Assembly (NCBI RefSeq): GCF_029504575.1
Contig: NZ_JAQFII010000001.1
Span: forward strand, 620,001-684,000
Direction: 5' to 3'
DNA: 64,000 nt
Origin: Streptomyces sp. SPB162
Lineage (GTDB): Bacteria > Actinomycetota > Actinomycetes > Streptomycetales > Streptomycetaceae
Under the pieces are notes generated by a model. The model ran no database searches. It saw only the letters and a list, made by a program, of their open reading frames with translations, and was not told where the DNA came from. Within the stretch, counting starts at the first letter, position 1. Each line of letters begins with the position of its first letter. A program made the position numbers and the translations under genes. Positions 27,952 to 36,502 of the stretch are shown piece by piece.

Positions 27952-28872
27952 TCAGAAACTCCCGTAGTTCACCTGCCAGGTCGGCAGCCCCATCCGCCGC
28001 CAGATCGCCACGACACGGTCCCGGTCGTCCAGGCTGACGCGGACGTTGAAGCGGTGGCGGACGTGCGCGTCGAACAGTTCGGCCTTGACGACGTCGTCGC
28101 GGCGCTGGTCACCGGCGTGCCGCATCCACAGCTCGTCGCAGGGCACGTCGTGGGCCGCGAGCCAGGCCTCGGTCTGGGCACGGAACTCCTCGCCGCGGCC
28201 GGACAGCAGCACGATCCGGTCGCCGCTCGCCTTGCGGAAGGCGACCAGCGCGTCGCGCACCGAGGAGTTCAGGCCGTCCTGCTCGCAGCGGGCGAAGTCG
28301 TACGGGTTGCGCTTCTGGTTGACCGCGAGGGTGCCGTCGATGTCGCACATGACCGCGTCCGGCAGCCGCCCGTCCGGGACGTAGGGCAGGACGGACGGGG
28401 TGTCGTTCATCCACTCGTCGGTGAGCCGCCAGCCGCCGCGGGTGGCCTTGGCGTGCTTGTCGGCCAGGATGCGGATGATCTCCTCGCCCACCGGGCGCTC
28501 GCGCTCCGCGTCGCGGCGCAGGCACTCCTCGAGCGGCACGTCGGTGAAGTCGTGGACGACGAAGACCGCAAGACCCCCGACCGCCGCCTTGAGCCGCTTC
28601 GGGATGTGCGGGGTCAGGTGGGTGTTGTCGACGACGACGTCGAAACCGGCGGCGACCGTCTCCCGCACGGCGGCGTCCTGGATGGCCAGCACGGTCTGCT
28701 CGTGCTCGTGCGACCACTGCCGGCCGCCGCCGCTGCCGCCGTCCCCGAGCATCACCCGCAGGTCGTCGAGGTTGACGCGCCGGACACGGCCGTCGGAGTC
28801 GGCGCACAGCTTGCGGGCGGCGGTGGTCTTCCCGGAGGCGGGCAGACCGGTCATGACATGCACGGTGGGCAT
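27952..28872 (-). CDS. T4 Pnkp-like polynucleotide 5'-kinase/3'-phosphatase
   Basis: The 306-aa product mirrors T4 polynucleotide kinase in order and length. The N-terminal kinase has P-loop GLPASGKT at 9-16 and DNTHLT for substrate binding; the C-terminal HAD phosphatase has DIDGT with Asp177 and Asp179, then VLLSGRG and SLDDRDRVVAIWR. It would convert 2',3'-cyclic phosphate/5'-OH RNA ends to 3'-OH/5'-phosphate ends for sealing. The gene starts six bases after the stop of the Rnl1-like ligase gene, so the two form a repair operon, ligase first. Confidence 0.9.
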   Translation of the reverse strand: MPTVHVMTGLPASGKTTAARKLCADSDGRVRRVNLDDLRVMLGDGGSGGGRQWSHEHEQTVLAIQDAAVRETVAAGFDVVVDNTHLTPHIPKRLKAAVGGLAVFVVHDFTDVPLEECLRRDAERERPVGEEIIRILADKHAKATRGGWRLTDEWMNDTPSVLPYVPDGRLPDAVMCDIDGTLAVNQKRNPYDFARCEQDGLNSSVRDALVAFRKASGDRIVLLSGRGEEFRAQTEAWLAAHDVPCDELWMRHAGDQRRDDVVKAELFDAHVRHRFNVRVSLDDRDRVVAIWRRMGLPTWQVNYGSF

Positions 28873-28878
28873 CGGGGT

Positions 28879-30084
28879 TCAGCCTTCTTCGTCGTTCGCG
28901 AAAGGGTCGGAGGGGCCGGGCTTGATGGCCCGCCAGAACTGTAGATCGACGTTCAAGCCGTCGAGCAGCTGGAACATCGTGCCGCGCACCCTGCGGTCGC
29001 TGATCCGCTGGGCGGCACGGGCGAACGCGGCGCGGTCGTGGGCGAACGGCGCGAGGGCCGCGAACTCCTCCTGGGCACTCGCGGCCAGCGCTTCGGCCTG
29101 CGCCACCAAGCCGTCCGCGATGCGGCGCACCCAGGCGTCGAACTCGTCCGGGACCTGTTCGAGCAGCGCGTCGAGCGGTCCGGTGCCTCCCGCCGCGTAG
29201 GCGGCCAGTTCCTCGGGCGGGCAGCCGAGCGTCTGCGTCAGCCGCTTGGGGTCGCGGTCGGCGAAGCGCTGGACGCCGAGGCTGCGCCAGATATCCCGTT
29301 CGGTGACACCGGTGATGACCTTGTGCAGCCGCACGTAGTCCGCCGTCTTGGCTTTCGTCCGCACCCCGGACGCGAACCGCAGGACGTACCCCTCGGCATC
29401 CGTTCCGGTGACCGTCCGGCCGTCGAGCCGGATGTTGTCGGCCGTCAGCGCGAGCAGCCGGGCCAGCTCGGGCGCGGGCCAACTGCGCACGACGGAACCC
29501 ACCGGCTGCCACTCCCGCGCGGCGTCGGCGAGGACCCGCTCGGTGCCGTCCTGCGCGTAGGCCGCGAGCAGCACGAGGTCGCGGCGTTCGCCGTAGTTCA
29601 CGACGATGCGGTTCTCCGGGTACAGGATCTCGACGAGGTAGGTGCTCCCCGGGTCGAGCGCGCCGGTGTCGGCGGCACGCAGCCGCCGCGTCGCCCAGGT
29701 GGCCTGCTCCGAGGTGAACGAACCCTTGGAGGCGACGTGCCAACGCGCGTCGTAGTGGAAGGCGATACCAAGAGACCCGTCGACCTTGTCGTACACCTCG
29801 AACGGCTCGACGGGCAGCGGCGGCGCGTACGGCAGCCCGAGCCCGTGCTCCCCGACGTTGAAGAACTTCTCGAACGGCCACGCCACGATCGCACCGGTCA
29901 CGTCATCGGCCACCAGACCGCGGCAGCGCGTGGTGACCTCGGTCCAGGCGCGTTCGTACTGGCACGTACGCGTGTAGGTGTAGATCGAGAGCGGCAGCTC
30001 GGGGTGCTGCCTGCGCGAGACGTGCCCGGACTCGATGGCCGCGACGAGGTCGGAGGGCTTGACGAGGGTCTCGAGGTCGGTCAC
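28879..30084 (-). CDS. T4 Rnl1-like RNA ligase
   Basis: The 401-aa product carries the nucleotidyltransferase motifs of ATP-dependent RNA ligases: motif I YDKVDGSLGI with Lys100 as the adenylation site (Lys99 in T4 Rnl1), motif IV EGYVLRF and motif V VRTKAKTADYVRLHK. An Arg/Gly segment TRCRGLV lies ahead of motif I as in Rnl1. GTG 30084 is chosen because AGGAG is five bases upstream; an in-frame ATG at 30105 lacks a site. It is the first gene of a two-gene RNA-repair operon. No ribotoxin or anticodon nuclease gene is visible nearby, so the damage it repairs is unknown. Confidence 0.88.
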   Translation of the reverse strand: MTDLETLVKPSDLVAAIESGHVSRRQHPELPLSIYTYTRTCQYERAWTEVTTRCRGLVADDVTGAIVAWPFEKFFNVGEHGLGLPYAPPLPVEPFEVYDKVDGSLGIAFHYDARWHVASKGSFTSEQATWATRRLRAADTGALDPGSTYLVEILYPENRIVVNYGERRDLVLLAAYAQDGTERVLADAAREWQPVGSVVRSWPAPELARLLALTADNIRLDGRTVTGTDAEGYVLRFASGVRTKAKTADYVRLHKVITGVTERDIWRSLGVQRFADRDPKRLTQTLGCPPEELAAYAAGGTGPLDALLEQVPDEFDAWVRRIADGLVAQAEALAASAQEEFAALAPFAHDRAAFARAAQRISDRRVRGTMFQLLDGLNVDLQFWRAIKPGPSDPFANDEEG

Positions 30085-30157
30085 GGCTGCTCCTGGTCGG
30101 GTCATGGATGTCTGATGCAGCGTGACCGGTAGCGCTGGTTCGCGCGATCGATTTTCG

Positions 30158-30201
30158 ATCACCGACCGGTCACCGACCGATCACCGACCGAATACCGACC
30201 G
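30158..30201. repeat. Four tandem 11-bp repeats in a divergent promoter region
   Basis: The unit (A)TCACCGACCG is repeated four times with small changes between the RNA ligase (minus) and the SGNH hydrolase (plus). Even spacing of one helical turn would place the copies on one face of the DNA, as for a multi-site operator. Confidence 0.5.
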
Positions 30202-30232
30202 CATGGCGCGGACGGGTAGGATCGCCCGCGCC

Positions 30233-31003
30233 ATGCAGATGAATGCGGAATACACCAGCTTCGTCGCGATCGGCGACTCCTTCACCGAAGGAATGTCGGA
30301 CGCGCTCCCCGACGGCTCGTACCGCGGATGGGCCGATCTGGTCGCCGCGCGCCTCGCCGCCCGTACCCCCGGCTTCCGGTACGCCAACCTCGCGGTGCGG
30401 GGCAAGCTCATCCGGCAGATCGCGGACGAGCAGGTGGACACCGCCGCGTCGATGCGTGCCGACCTCGTCACGCTGGTCGGCGGCCTCAACGACACCCTGC
30501 GGCCCAAGTGCGACGTCGACGCCGTCTGCGCGCTGCTGGAGGAGTCCGTCGAGAAGCTGGCGCCCAGCTGCGGGCAGCTCGTCCTGATGCGCAGCCCGAT
30601 CCGCCGGGGACCGGTCGCGGCCCGTTTCCTGCCGCGCATGGAGCAGCTCTTCGCGTTCCTCGACACGCTCGCGGAGCGGCACGGGGCGATCGTGGTCGAC
30701 CTGTACGGGTCGGGGGTGCTCGGGGATCCGCAGATGTGGGCGGACGACCGACTGCATCTGAACGCCGAGGGCCACCGCCGGGTCGCCGAGGCGGTCTGGC
30801 AGGCGCTGGGCCATGACGCGGAGTCCGACTGGACGGAGCTGCCGGCGCCGGCGGTGCCGCCGGCCTGGATGACCCGACGCAGGACAGATCTGCGCTTCAC
30901 CCGGGAGCACCTCGTGCCGTGGATCGGCAGGCGGCTGACCGGCCGCTCGTCGGGAGACGGCCTGCCGCCCAAGCGCGGCGACCTGCTCCCCTACGACGAC
31001 TGA
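30233..31003 (+). CDS. SGNH/GDSL-type hydrolase
   Basis: The 256-aa product has the SGNH blocks: block I FVAIGDSFTEGMSD with the catalytic Ser, block II with the conserved Gly (NLAVRGKLI), block III VGGLNDTLRP with the Asn, and block V DDRLHLNAEGHRRVAEAV with the Asp-x-x-His pair. There is no signal peptide, so it is cytoplasmic. The substrate cannot be predicted; esterase, lipase and acyl-glycan deacylase roles are all possible. ATG 30233 is selected, with ATG 30239 as a close alternative. The preceding gap has the 11-bp tandem repeats. Confidence 0.85.
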   Translation: MQMNAEYTSFVAIGDSFTEGMSDALPDGSYRGWADLVAARLAARTPGFRYANLAVRGKLIRQIADEQVDTAASMRADLVTLVGGLNDTLRPKCDVDAVCALLEESVEKLAPSCGQLVLMRSPIRRGPVAARFLPRMEQLFAFLDTLAERHGAIVVDLYGSGVLGDPQMWADDRLHLNAEGHRRVAEAVWQALGHDAESDWTELPAPAVPPAWMTRRRTDLRFTREHLVPWIGRRLTGRSSGDGLPPKRGDLLPYDD

Positions 31004-31096
31004 CACGAGGGCTGATACGAGGAGTGACCGGTCGCCCGCGGCCGCCGTTCCGGCCGCGGCGCTGGCCTGGGCCGACGCGCACTACACTCTGTGCAC

Positions 31097-32530
31097 GTGA
31101 CTGCTAAGCCTCGTATCCCGAACGTCCTGGCCGGCCGCTACGCCTCCGCGGAGCTCGCCACCTTGTGGTCCCCCGAGCAGAAGGTGGTGCTGGAGCGCCG
31201 CCTGTGGCTCGCCGTCCTGCGGGCGCAGAAGGACCTCGGCATCGAGGTGCCGGAGCAGGCGCTCACCGACTACGAGCGGGTGCTCGAACAGGTCGACCTC
31301 GCCTCCATCGCCGAGCGCGAGAAGGTCACCCGGCACGACGTGAAGGCCCGCATCGAGGAGTTCAACGCCCTCGCCGGGCACGAGCAGGTCCACAAGGGCA
31401 TGACGTCGCGGGACCTGACCGAGAACGTCGAGCAGCTGCAGATCCGCCTGTCGCTGGAGCTCGTGCGCGACCGTACGGTGGCGGTGCTGACCCGGCTGGG
31501 GAAGCTCTCGGCCGAGTACGCGGAGCTCGTCATGACGGGCCGTTCGCACAACGTGGCCGCGCAGACGACCACCCTGGGCAAGCGTTTCGCGACGACCGCG
31601 GACGAGCTGCTGGTGGCGTTCGAGCGGGTCGAGGACCTGCTGGGCCGCTATCCGCTGCGCGGCATCAAGGGCCCGGTGGGCACCTCGCAGGACATGCTGG
31701 ACCTGCTGGGCGGCGACGTCGCCAAGCTCGCCGAGCTGGAGGACCGGATCGCCGGTCACCTGGGCTTCTCGCGGGCCTTCACCTCCGTCGGCCAGGTCTA
31801 CCCGCGCTCGCTGGACTACGACGCGGTGACCGCGCTGGTGCAGCTGGCGGCGGCGCCGTCGTCGCTCGCCAAGACGATCCGGCTGATGGCCGGGCACGAG
31901 CTGGTCACCGAGGGCTTCAAGCCCGGCCAGGTCGGCTCGTCGGCGATGCCGCACAAGATGAACACGCGCTCCTGCGAGCGGGTCAACGGCCTCGCGGTGA
32001 TCCTGCGCGGTTACGCGTCGATGGTCGGCGAGCTGGCCGGCGACCAGTGGAACGAGGGCGACGTGTCCTGCTCGGTGGTGCGCCGGGTCGCGCTGCCGGA
32101 CGCGTTCTTCGCCTTCGACGGCCTGCTGGAGACGTTCCTGACGGTGCTGGACGAGTTCGGCGCGTTCCCGGCCGTCGTCGCCCGTGAGCTGGACCGCTAC
32201 CTGCCGTTCCTGGCCACCACGAAGGTGCTGATGGGCGCGGTGCGCGCGGGTGTGGGGCGCGAGATCGCGCACGAGGTCATCAAGGAGCACGCGGTGGCCT
32301 CCGCGCTGGCGATGCGGGAGAAGGGCGCCGAGCGCAACGAGCTGCTGGACCGGCTCGCCGAGGACGAGCGGATGCCGCTGGACCGGGCGCAGCTGGACGC
32401 GCTGATGGCCGACCGGCTGTCGTTCACGGGCGCGGCTGCCGGGCAGGTCGCGGCCGTCGTGCAGCGGATCGCCGAGGTGGCCGAGCGGCACCCGAAGGCG
32501 GCCGCGTACGAGCCCGGAGCGATCCTCTGA
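31097..32530 (+). CDS. purB: Adenylosuccinate lyase PurB
   Basis: The 477-aa product is a fumarase/aspartase-superfamily lyase with the PurB segments KPRIPNVLAGRYAS, GMTSRDLTENVEQ, TGRSHNVAAQTTTLGKRFA and the flexible signature GSSAMPHKMNTRSCERV carrying the catalytic Ser. It cleaves SAICAR and adenylosuccinate in purine synthesis. GTG 31097 matches the usual N-terminus; GTG 31091 is in frame. A TACACT -10-like hexamer at 31083-31088 without a ribosome binding site suggests a leaderless transcript. The 3' end overlaps the mug gene. Confidence 0.95.
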   Translation: MTAKPRIPNVLAGRYASAELATLWSPEQKVVLERRLWLAVLRAQKDLGIEVPEQALTDYERVLEQVDLASIAEREKVTRHDVKARIEEFNALAGHEQVHKGMTSRDLTENVEQLQIRLSLELVRDRTVAVLTRLGKLSAEYAELVMTGRSHNVAAQTTTLGKRFATTADELLVAFERVEDLLGRYPLRGIKGPVGTSQDMLDLLGGDVAKLAELEDRIAGHLGFSRAFTSVGQVYPRSLDYDAVTALVQLAAAPSSLAKTIRLMAGHELVTEGFKPGQVGSSAMPHKMNTRSCERVNGLAVILRGYASMVGELAGDQWNEGDVSCSVVRRVALPDAFFAFDGLLETFLTVLDEFGAFPAVVARELDRYLPFLATTKVLMGAVRAGVGREIAHEVIKEHAVASALAMREKGAERNELLDRLAEDERMPLDRAQLDALMADRLSFTGAAAGQVAAVVQRIAEVAERHPKAAAYEPGAIL

Positions 32531-33081
32531 CGCCGGAGGAACTCGAAGCCGCCCGGGACCGCACCGTCGAGGATGTGGTCGCGGGCGGCCTGCGTGTGCT
32601 GTTCTGCGGGATCAATCCGGGGCTGCTGTCCGCGGCGACCGGTCACCACTTCGCCCGGCCGGGCAACCGGTTCTGGCCGGCGCTGCACGCCTCGGGCTTC
32701 ACGCCGCGGCGGCTGGTGCCCGCCGAGCAGCGCGAGCTGCTCGCGTACGGGCTCGGCATCACCAATGTCGCGGCGCGGGCCACGGCCCGGGCGGACGAGC
32801 TGAGCGCCGCGGAGATGGTGGAGGGCGGCCGGATCCTGGACGCGAAGGTGCGGCTGCTGGAGCCGGCGTGGCTGGCGGTGGCCGGGATCACCGCGTACCG
32901 GGTGGCCTTCGGCGAGAAGGGCGCCCGGATCGGCCCGCAGGAGCGGACCATCGGCCGGACCCGGATCTGGGCGCTGCCGAATCCCAGTGGCCTCAACGCG
33001 CACTGGACGCCCACGACCATGGCGGAGGAGTTCGGGCGGCTGCGGGAGGCCGCCGGCGTCCCGGACGCGACCGCCCGGTAA
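32527..33081 (+). CDS. mug: Mismatch-specific (G/U, G/T) DNA glycosylase, apparent CTG start
   Basis: The 184-aa product is a Mug/TDG-type glycosylase with motif GLRVLFCGINPGLLSA and the second motif LPNPSGLNAHW. It removes uracil or thymine opposite guanine. Homologues start MTPEELAAARDR; here the corresponding codon is CTG at 32527, overlapping the purB stop as CTGA. GGAG lies seven bases upstream, well placed for this CTG, whereas the first GTG (32575) lies inside the conserved region. Translational coupling to purB with a non-standard start is the simplest reading. Confidence 0.85.
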   Translation: MTPEELEAARDRTVEDVVAGGLRVLFCGINPGLLSAATGHHFARPGNRFWPALHASGFTPRRLVPAEQRELLAYGLGITNVAARATARADELSAAEMVEGGRILDAKVRLLEPAWLAVAGITAYRVAFGEKGARIGPQERTIGRTRIWALPNPSGLNAHWTPTTMAEEFGRLREAAGVPDATAR

Positions 33082-33210
33082 GGCACTTGGCGGTGCCGCG
33101 GTGTTCGGCCGGCGGCGGCGCGCGCGGCGCAGGGTGCAACGGCACTCGCCGGGCGGCCGCTGGCCAGGTACGATCCGCCCACATACACGCGCCGGCTGGG
33201 AGGACATACG

Positions 33211-34368
33211 TTGGGGCGGCTCACCGGCGGGGATCCATCCCTGCTGCGACGGATCAATTCCGCGGTGGTCCTCCATGCGCTGCGCGGGTCCCAGACTCCC
33301 ACCTTGACCGAGCTGGTGCACAGCACCGGCCTGTCCCGGCCGACCGTCGAGGGCGTCATCGAGGGGCTGACGGAGTCCCGCCTGGTGGTGGAGGTTCCGG
33401 CCGAGCCCGGTGACGCCCGCAAACAGGGGCGGCCGGCGCGGCGCTTCCGGTTCCATGCCGAGGCGGGCCACCTGTTGGGCATCGAGATCGGCGCGCACCA
33501 GGTGCGCGCGGTGCTGTCCGACCTCAGTGGGCAGCTGCTGGGTTCGCTGGGGCATGACGTGGCGGAGTCGGCGTCCGCGGACGACCGCCTGGAGCGGGTC
33601 CGCGGCACCGTCGCCGAGCTGCTGCGCAAGTGCGGGGTGGCCCGCAGCACGCTGTGGGCGGTCGGGGTCGGCAGCCCCGGCATCGTCGAGGCCGACGGCG
33701 CGGTGCGGCTGAGCACGGCGCTTCCCGGCTGGACCGGTCTGCCGCTGGGTGAGCGGTTGCAGCGGTCGTTCCGCTGTCCGGTGCTGGTGGAGAACGACGC
33801 GAACGTCGCGGCGGTCGCCGAGCACTGGAAGGGCGTCGGCATGGGGACCGACGACATGGTCTTCGTGCTGGCCGGGCTGAGCCCGGGGGCCGGTTCGCTG
33901 ATCGGCGGCCGGCTGCACCGCGGCTTCGGCGGTGCGGCGGGCGAGATCGGTGCTCTGCACCTGCTGGGTCAGGAAGTGACGCCGGAGCATCTGCTGTCGA
34001 CGACCGGGACACCGTTGCACCCGCTGGACGAGTCGGCCGTCGCCCGGGTCTTCGCGCTCGCCAAGGGCGGCGACGTGCAGGCCAAGGAGGCCGTGGACCG
34101 GTATCTGCGACGGCTGGTGCACGACGTGGCGGCGCTGGTGCTCGCGCTGGACCCCGAGCTGGTCGTGATCGGTGGCTGGGCGGCGGGCCTGGACGGTGTA
34201 CTGGAGCCGCTCCGCGACCAGCTGGCGCGGTACTGCCTGCGCCCGCCGGAGGTGACGCTGTCGGCGCTGGGCCAGGAGGCCATCGCCACCGGGGCGCTGC
34301 GGCTGGCGCTGGACCACGTCGAGGAGCAGTTGTTCGCCGTCGAGCAGACGTCGCTGCCCCGGCGCTGA
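33211..34368 (+). CDS. ROK-family transcriptional regulator
   Basis: The 385-aa product has an N-terminal winged-helix domain (LLRRINSAVVLHALRGSQTP, TELVHSTGLSRPTVEGVIEGL) and a C-terminal ROK sugar-kinase-like domain with GIEIGAHQVRAVLSD, VLVENDANVAAVAEHW and GGAAGEIGALHLLGQ. The cysteine-rich zinc site CxCGxxGC normally present after the GEIG motif is missing, so sugar phosphorylation is unlikely. TTG 33211 has GGGAGG upstream. It probably controls carbohydrate genes elsewhere, as none is adjacent. Confidence 0.88.
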   Translation: MGRLTGGDPSLLRRINSAVVLHALRGSQTPTLTELVHSTGLSRPTVEGVIEGLTESRLVVEVPAEPGDARKQGRPARRFRFHAEAGHLLGIEIGAHQVRAVLSDLSGQLLGSLGHDVAESASADDRLERVRGTVAELLRKCGVARSTLWAVGVGSPGIVEADGAVRLSTALPGWTGLPLGERLQRSFRCPVLVENDANVAAVAEHWKGVGMGTDDMVFVLAGLSPGAGSLIGGRLHRGFGGAAGEIGALHLLGQEVTPEHLLSTTGTPLHPLDESAVARVFALAKGGDVQAKEAVDRYLRRLVHDVAALVLALDPELVVIGGWAAGLDGVLEPLRDQLARYCLRPPEVTLSALGQEAIATGALRLALDHVEEQLFAVEQTSLPRR

Positions 34369-34407
34369 TTGGCCGCCGCCGCGGGGCCTGCCGTAGGACA
34401 GCACGAG

Positions 34408-34433
34408 GCGCCGGAACCCCTGGGGCCCGGCGC
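34408..34433. terminator. Hairpin between convergent ROK and GntR genes
   Basis: GCGCCGG (34408-34414) pairs with CCGGCGC (34427-34433), with further CCCC/GGGG pairing inside. It can serve both strands in the 83-base convergent gap. Confidence 0.5.
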
Positions 34434-34451
34434 TCGCGCTTCAGATGCTGA

Positions 34452-35225
34452 TCAGGACGCCTGACGGCGTTCCTGCTCCTCGTGGTGGGTGACCTCCACG
34501 GCGCCGGTGTCGCCGAAGGTGAGCCGGCAGGTGTCCGCGCGGTAGGTGGAGATCGCGACGGCGGCGACCTGGCCGGCCGCGAAGTAGCGCGTGGTGACGA
34601 CGAGGACCGGGGCGCCGGGCAGCCGGTCGAGCTGCTTGGCGTCCTCGGCGCGGGCCGAGCCCAGTTCCACGGCGCGGTCCTCGCCCTCCAGGTCCAGCCG
34701 CTGCAGTTCGCGCAGCACGGCGGGCCCGTGGTTGACCGGGGACAGCAGGTCGGGCAGTCCGGGGACCGAGGCGGCGGGGACGTAGAGCAGTTCGGTGGCG
34801 ACCGGCTGGCCGTTCATGACGCGCTCGCGCCGGACGGTGTGCACCGGCAGGGCTTCACCGCCGTCGAAGAGGCGGGCGACGGCGGCCGGGGCGAGTGCCT
34901 CGACGCAGCCGATCGTGCGCCACGTGTCGTTGCCGATGCCGGGCCAGGCGTTGTCGACCGGTCCGACGGCCACGCCCATACGGGGCGGGGCGACGGTGGT
35001 GCCGACGCCGCGGCGGCGCTGCAGCCGCCCTTCCAGCTCGAGCTGCTCCAGGGCCTGGCGGAGGGTGGCCCGGGCGACGCCGAAGCGGGCGGCGAGGTCA
35101 CGCTCGTTGGGCAGGATCTCGCCCACCGCGAACTCCGAGTCGAGCGCGTCATTGAGCACGGTCTTCAGGTGCCAGTACTTCGGCTCCTGAACCTCCTGCG
35201 TCGCCTCGAGCTGCGTGGTCCCCAC
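34452..35225 (-). CDS. GntR-family regulator with UTRA-like domain
   Basis: The 257-aa product has a GntR winged helix (YWHLKTVLNDALDSEFAVGE, LPNERDLAARFGVARATLRQALEQLELEGRL) and a C-terminal UTRA-type domain with VHTVRRERVMNGQPVATELLY and a YRADTCRLTFGDTG end. GTG 35225 follows GAGGA. It faces the ROK gene and has its own promoter on the right, where an AT-rich stretch with TTCTTGCACTACTAAGG and CCTGTTTATTAAAGG (35283-35320) is the likely operator/promoter. Ligand unknown; amino sugars are the commonest effectors in this subfamily. Confidence 0.87.
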   Translation of the reverse strand: MGTTQLEATQEVQEPKYWHLKTVLNDALDSEFAVGEILPNERDLAARFGVARATLRQALEQLELEGRLQRRRGVGTTVAPPRMGVAVGPVDNAWPGIGNDTWRTIGCVEALAPAAVARLFDGGEALPVHTVRRERVMNGQPVATELLYVPAASVPGLPDLLSPVNHGPAVLRELQRLDLEGEDRAVELGSARAEDAKQLDRLPGAPVLVVTTRYFAAGQVAAVAISTYRADTCRLTFGDTGAVEVTHHEEQERRQAS

Positions 35226-35668
35226 CCTGTCCTCACAATCGCCGGGCCCTGCGCGGGCCTTGTTCAGCCTTGTTTCGGAACCCCTGTTTATTAAAGGTTC
35301 TTGCACTACTAAGGCGACGATAGGGCGGGCTTCCCCCTTGGTCAAGACCAATGCTCGTGCGGGGCTCTGACCAGGGACGTCCTGGACGCATGACGTTCAC
35401 GCGATGTTGTTGCCGCGCCACGGGCAGGCCACAGGGGAGCGGGCGGGACACCGAGGGTCGCCGCCGGGCGGGAGCGGCGGGGCCGCACGGACCGCGCTCC
35501 ATGAACGAGAAGGCCCCGACCGAGACGGGGGCGCCCGGTCGGGGCTGCTGGCCGGGCCGGCGATCAACACCGGCCCGTACGCAGTGAACTCACGGTGCCC
35601 CATAGGAGTTCCCCGGCTTCCCCGATACGCTTCCTGACGTCAGGTCTATCAACGGTCAGGAGCACCGC
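35226..35668. other. 443-base divergent intergenic region with hairpin and palindrome
   Basis: The region holds the AT-rich GntR promoter (about 35279-35320), a ten-base-pair hairpin GCCCCGACCG/CGGTCGGGGC (35513-35522 with 35536-35545), and a perfect palindrome CCTGACGTCAGG (35633-35644) 25 bases before the hydrolase start, a probable repressor site. On the minus strand the hairpin is followed by CTTCTCGTT, terminator-like. A minus-strand open frame from 35603 beginning GHREFTAYGPVLIAG crosses the hairpin; I cannot say whether it is translated. Confidence 0.5.
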
Positions 35669-36502
35669 ATGCCCCGAACCGCCTCCCTCGCCGAGGTCTC
35701 CCCCGTCGGCCTCCCGCCCGTTCTCGTCGCCTATGAGCGGCGCGGCACGGGAGAGCCGCTGGTGCTGCTGCACGGCATCGGCCACCACCTGCAGGCATGG
35801 GACCCGGTGGTCGACCTGCTGGCCGCCGAGCGGGACGTCATCGCGGTGGACCTGCCCGGCTTCGGCCAGTCCCCCGCGCAGCACGCGTCGGTCCCCAGCG
35901 ACCTGCCGACCGCCGTCGCGGCACTCGACGCGTTCTTCACCGCGCTCGGGCTGGACCGCCCGCACGTCGCCGGCAACTCCCTCGGCGGCCTCGTCGCGCT
36001 GCACCTGGGCCGCGAGCGGCTCGTGCGCAGTGTGACGGCGCTGTCCCCGGCCGGGTTCTGGACGGAGCCCGAACGGCGCTACGCCTTCACGGTGCTGGGG
36101 GCGATGCGGCGCGGCGCCCTGCTGCTGCCGCCGACCGCCGTGGAGCGAATGGCCCGCAGTTCGGCCGGACGTGCCGCGCTCACCAGCGCGATCTACTCCC
36201 GTCCCGGACGGCGCGCGCCGGAGGCGGTGGTGGCCGAGACGCGCGCCATGCGGGAGGCCGCCGGGTTCGAGGCCACCCTGGCGGCGGGCCGGGCCGGTGT
36301 CGTCTTCGGCGACGACGTGCCCGACGTTCCGGTGACCATCGCCTGGGGCACCCAGGACCGCGTCCTGCTGCGCCGTCAGGGGATCCGCGCCAAGCGCACC
36401 ATCCCGGGCGCCCGGCTGGTCCGGCTGCCCGGCTGCGGCCACGTCCCGATGAACGACGACCCGGAACTGGTGGCCAAGGTCATCCTCGACGGCTCGCGCT
36501 GA
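35669..36502 (+). CDS. Alpha/beta hydrolase
   Basis: The 277-aa product has the alpha/beta hydrolase core: oxyanion motif LVLLHGIGHH, VDLPGFGQS, nucleophile elbow AGNSLGG with the catalytic Ser, and the late GCGHVPMNDDPE containing the His. No signal peptide. It resembles small esterases/haloperoxidase-like enzymes; the substrate is unknown. CAGGAG precedes ATG 35669. A CCTGACGTCAGG palindrome just upstream suggests repression by a TetR- or FadR-like protein. The last 23 bases overlap the convergent EamA gene. Confidence 0.87.
   Translation: MPRTASLAEVSPVGLPPVLVAYERRGTGEPLVLLHGIGHHLQAWDPVVDLLAAERDVIAVDLPGFGQSPAQHASVPSDLPTAVAALDAFFTALGLDRPHVAGNSLGGLVALHLGRERLVRSVTALSPAGFWTEPERRYAFTVLGAMRRGALLLPPTAVERMARSSAGRAALTSAIYSRPGRRAPEAVVAETRAMREAAGFEATLAAGRAGVVFGDDVPDVPVTIAWGTQDRVLLRRQGIRAKRTIPGARLVRLPGCGHVPMNDDPELVAKVILDGSR

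Noticed and set aside
35397..35603. Minus-strand 68-codon frame as a leader-peptide gene
   Set aside because: It reads through a terminator-like hairpin and has no clear RBS, so it is kept only as an observation.
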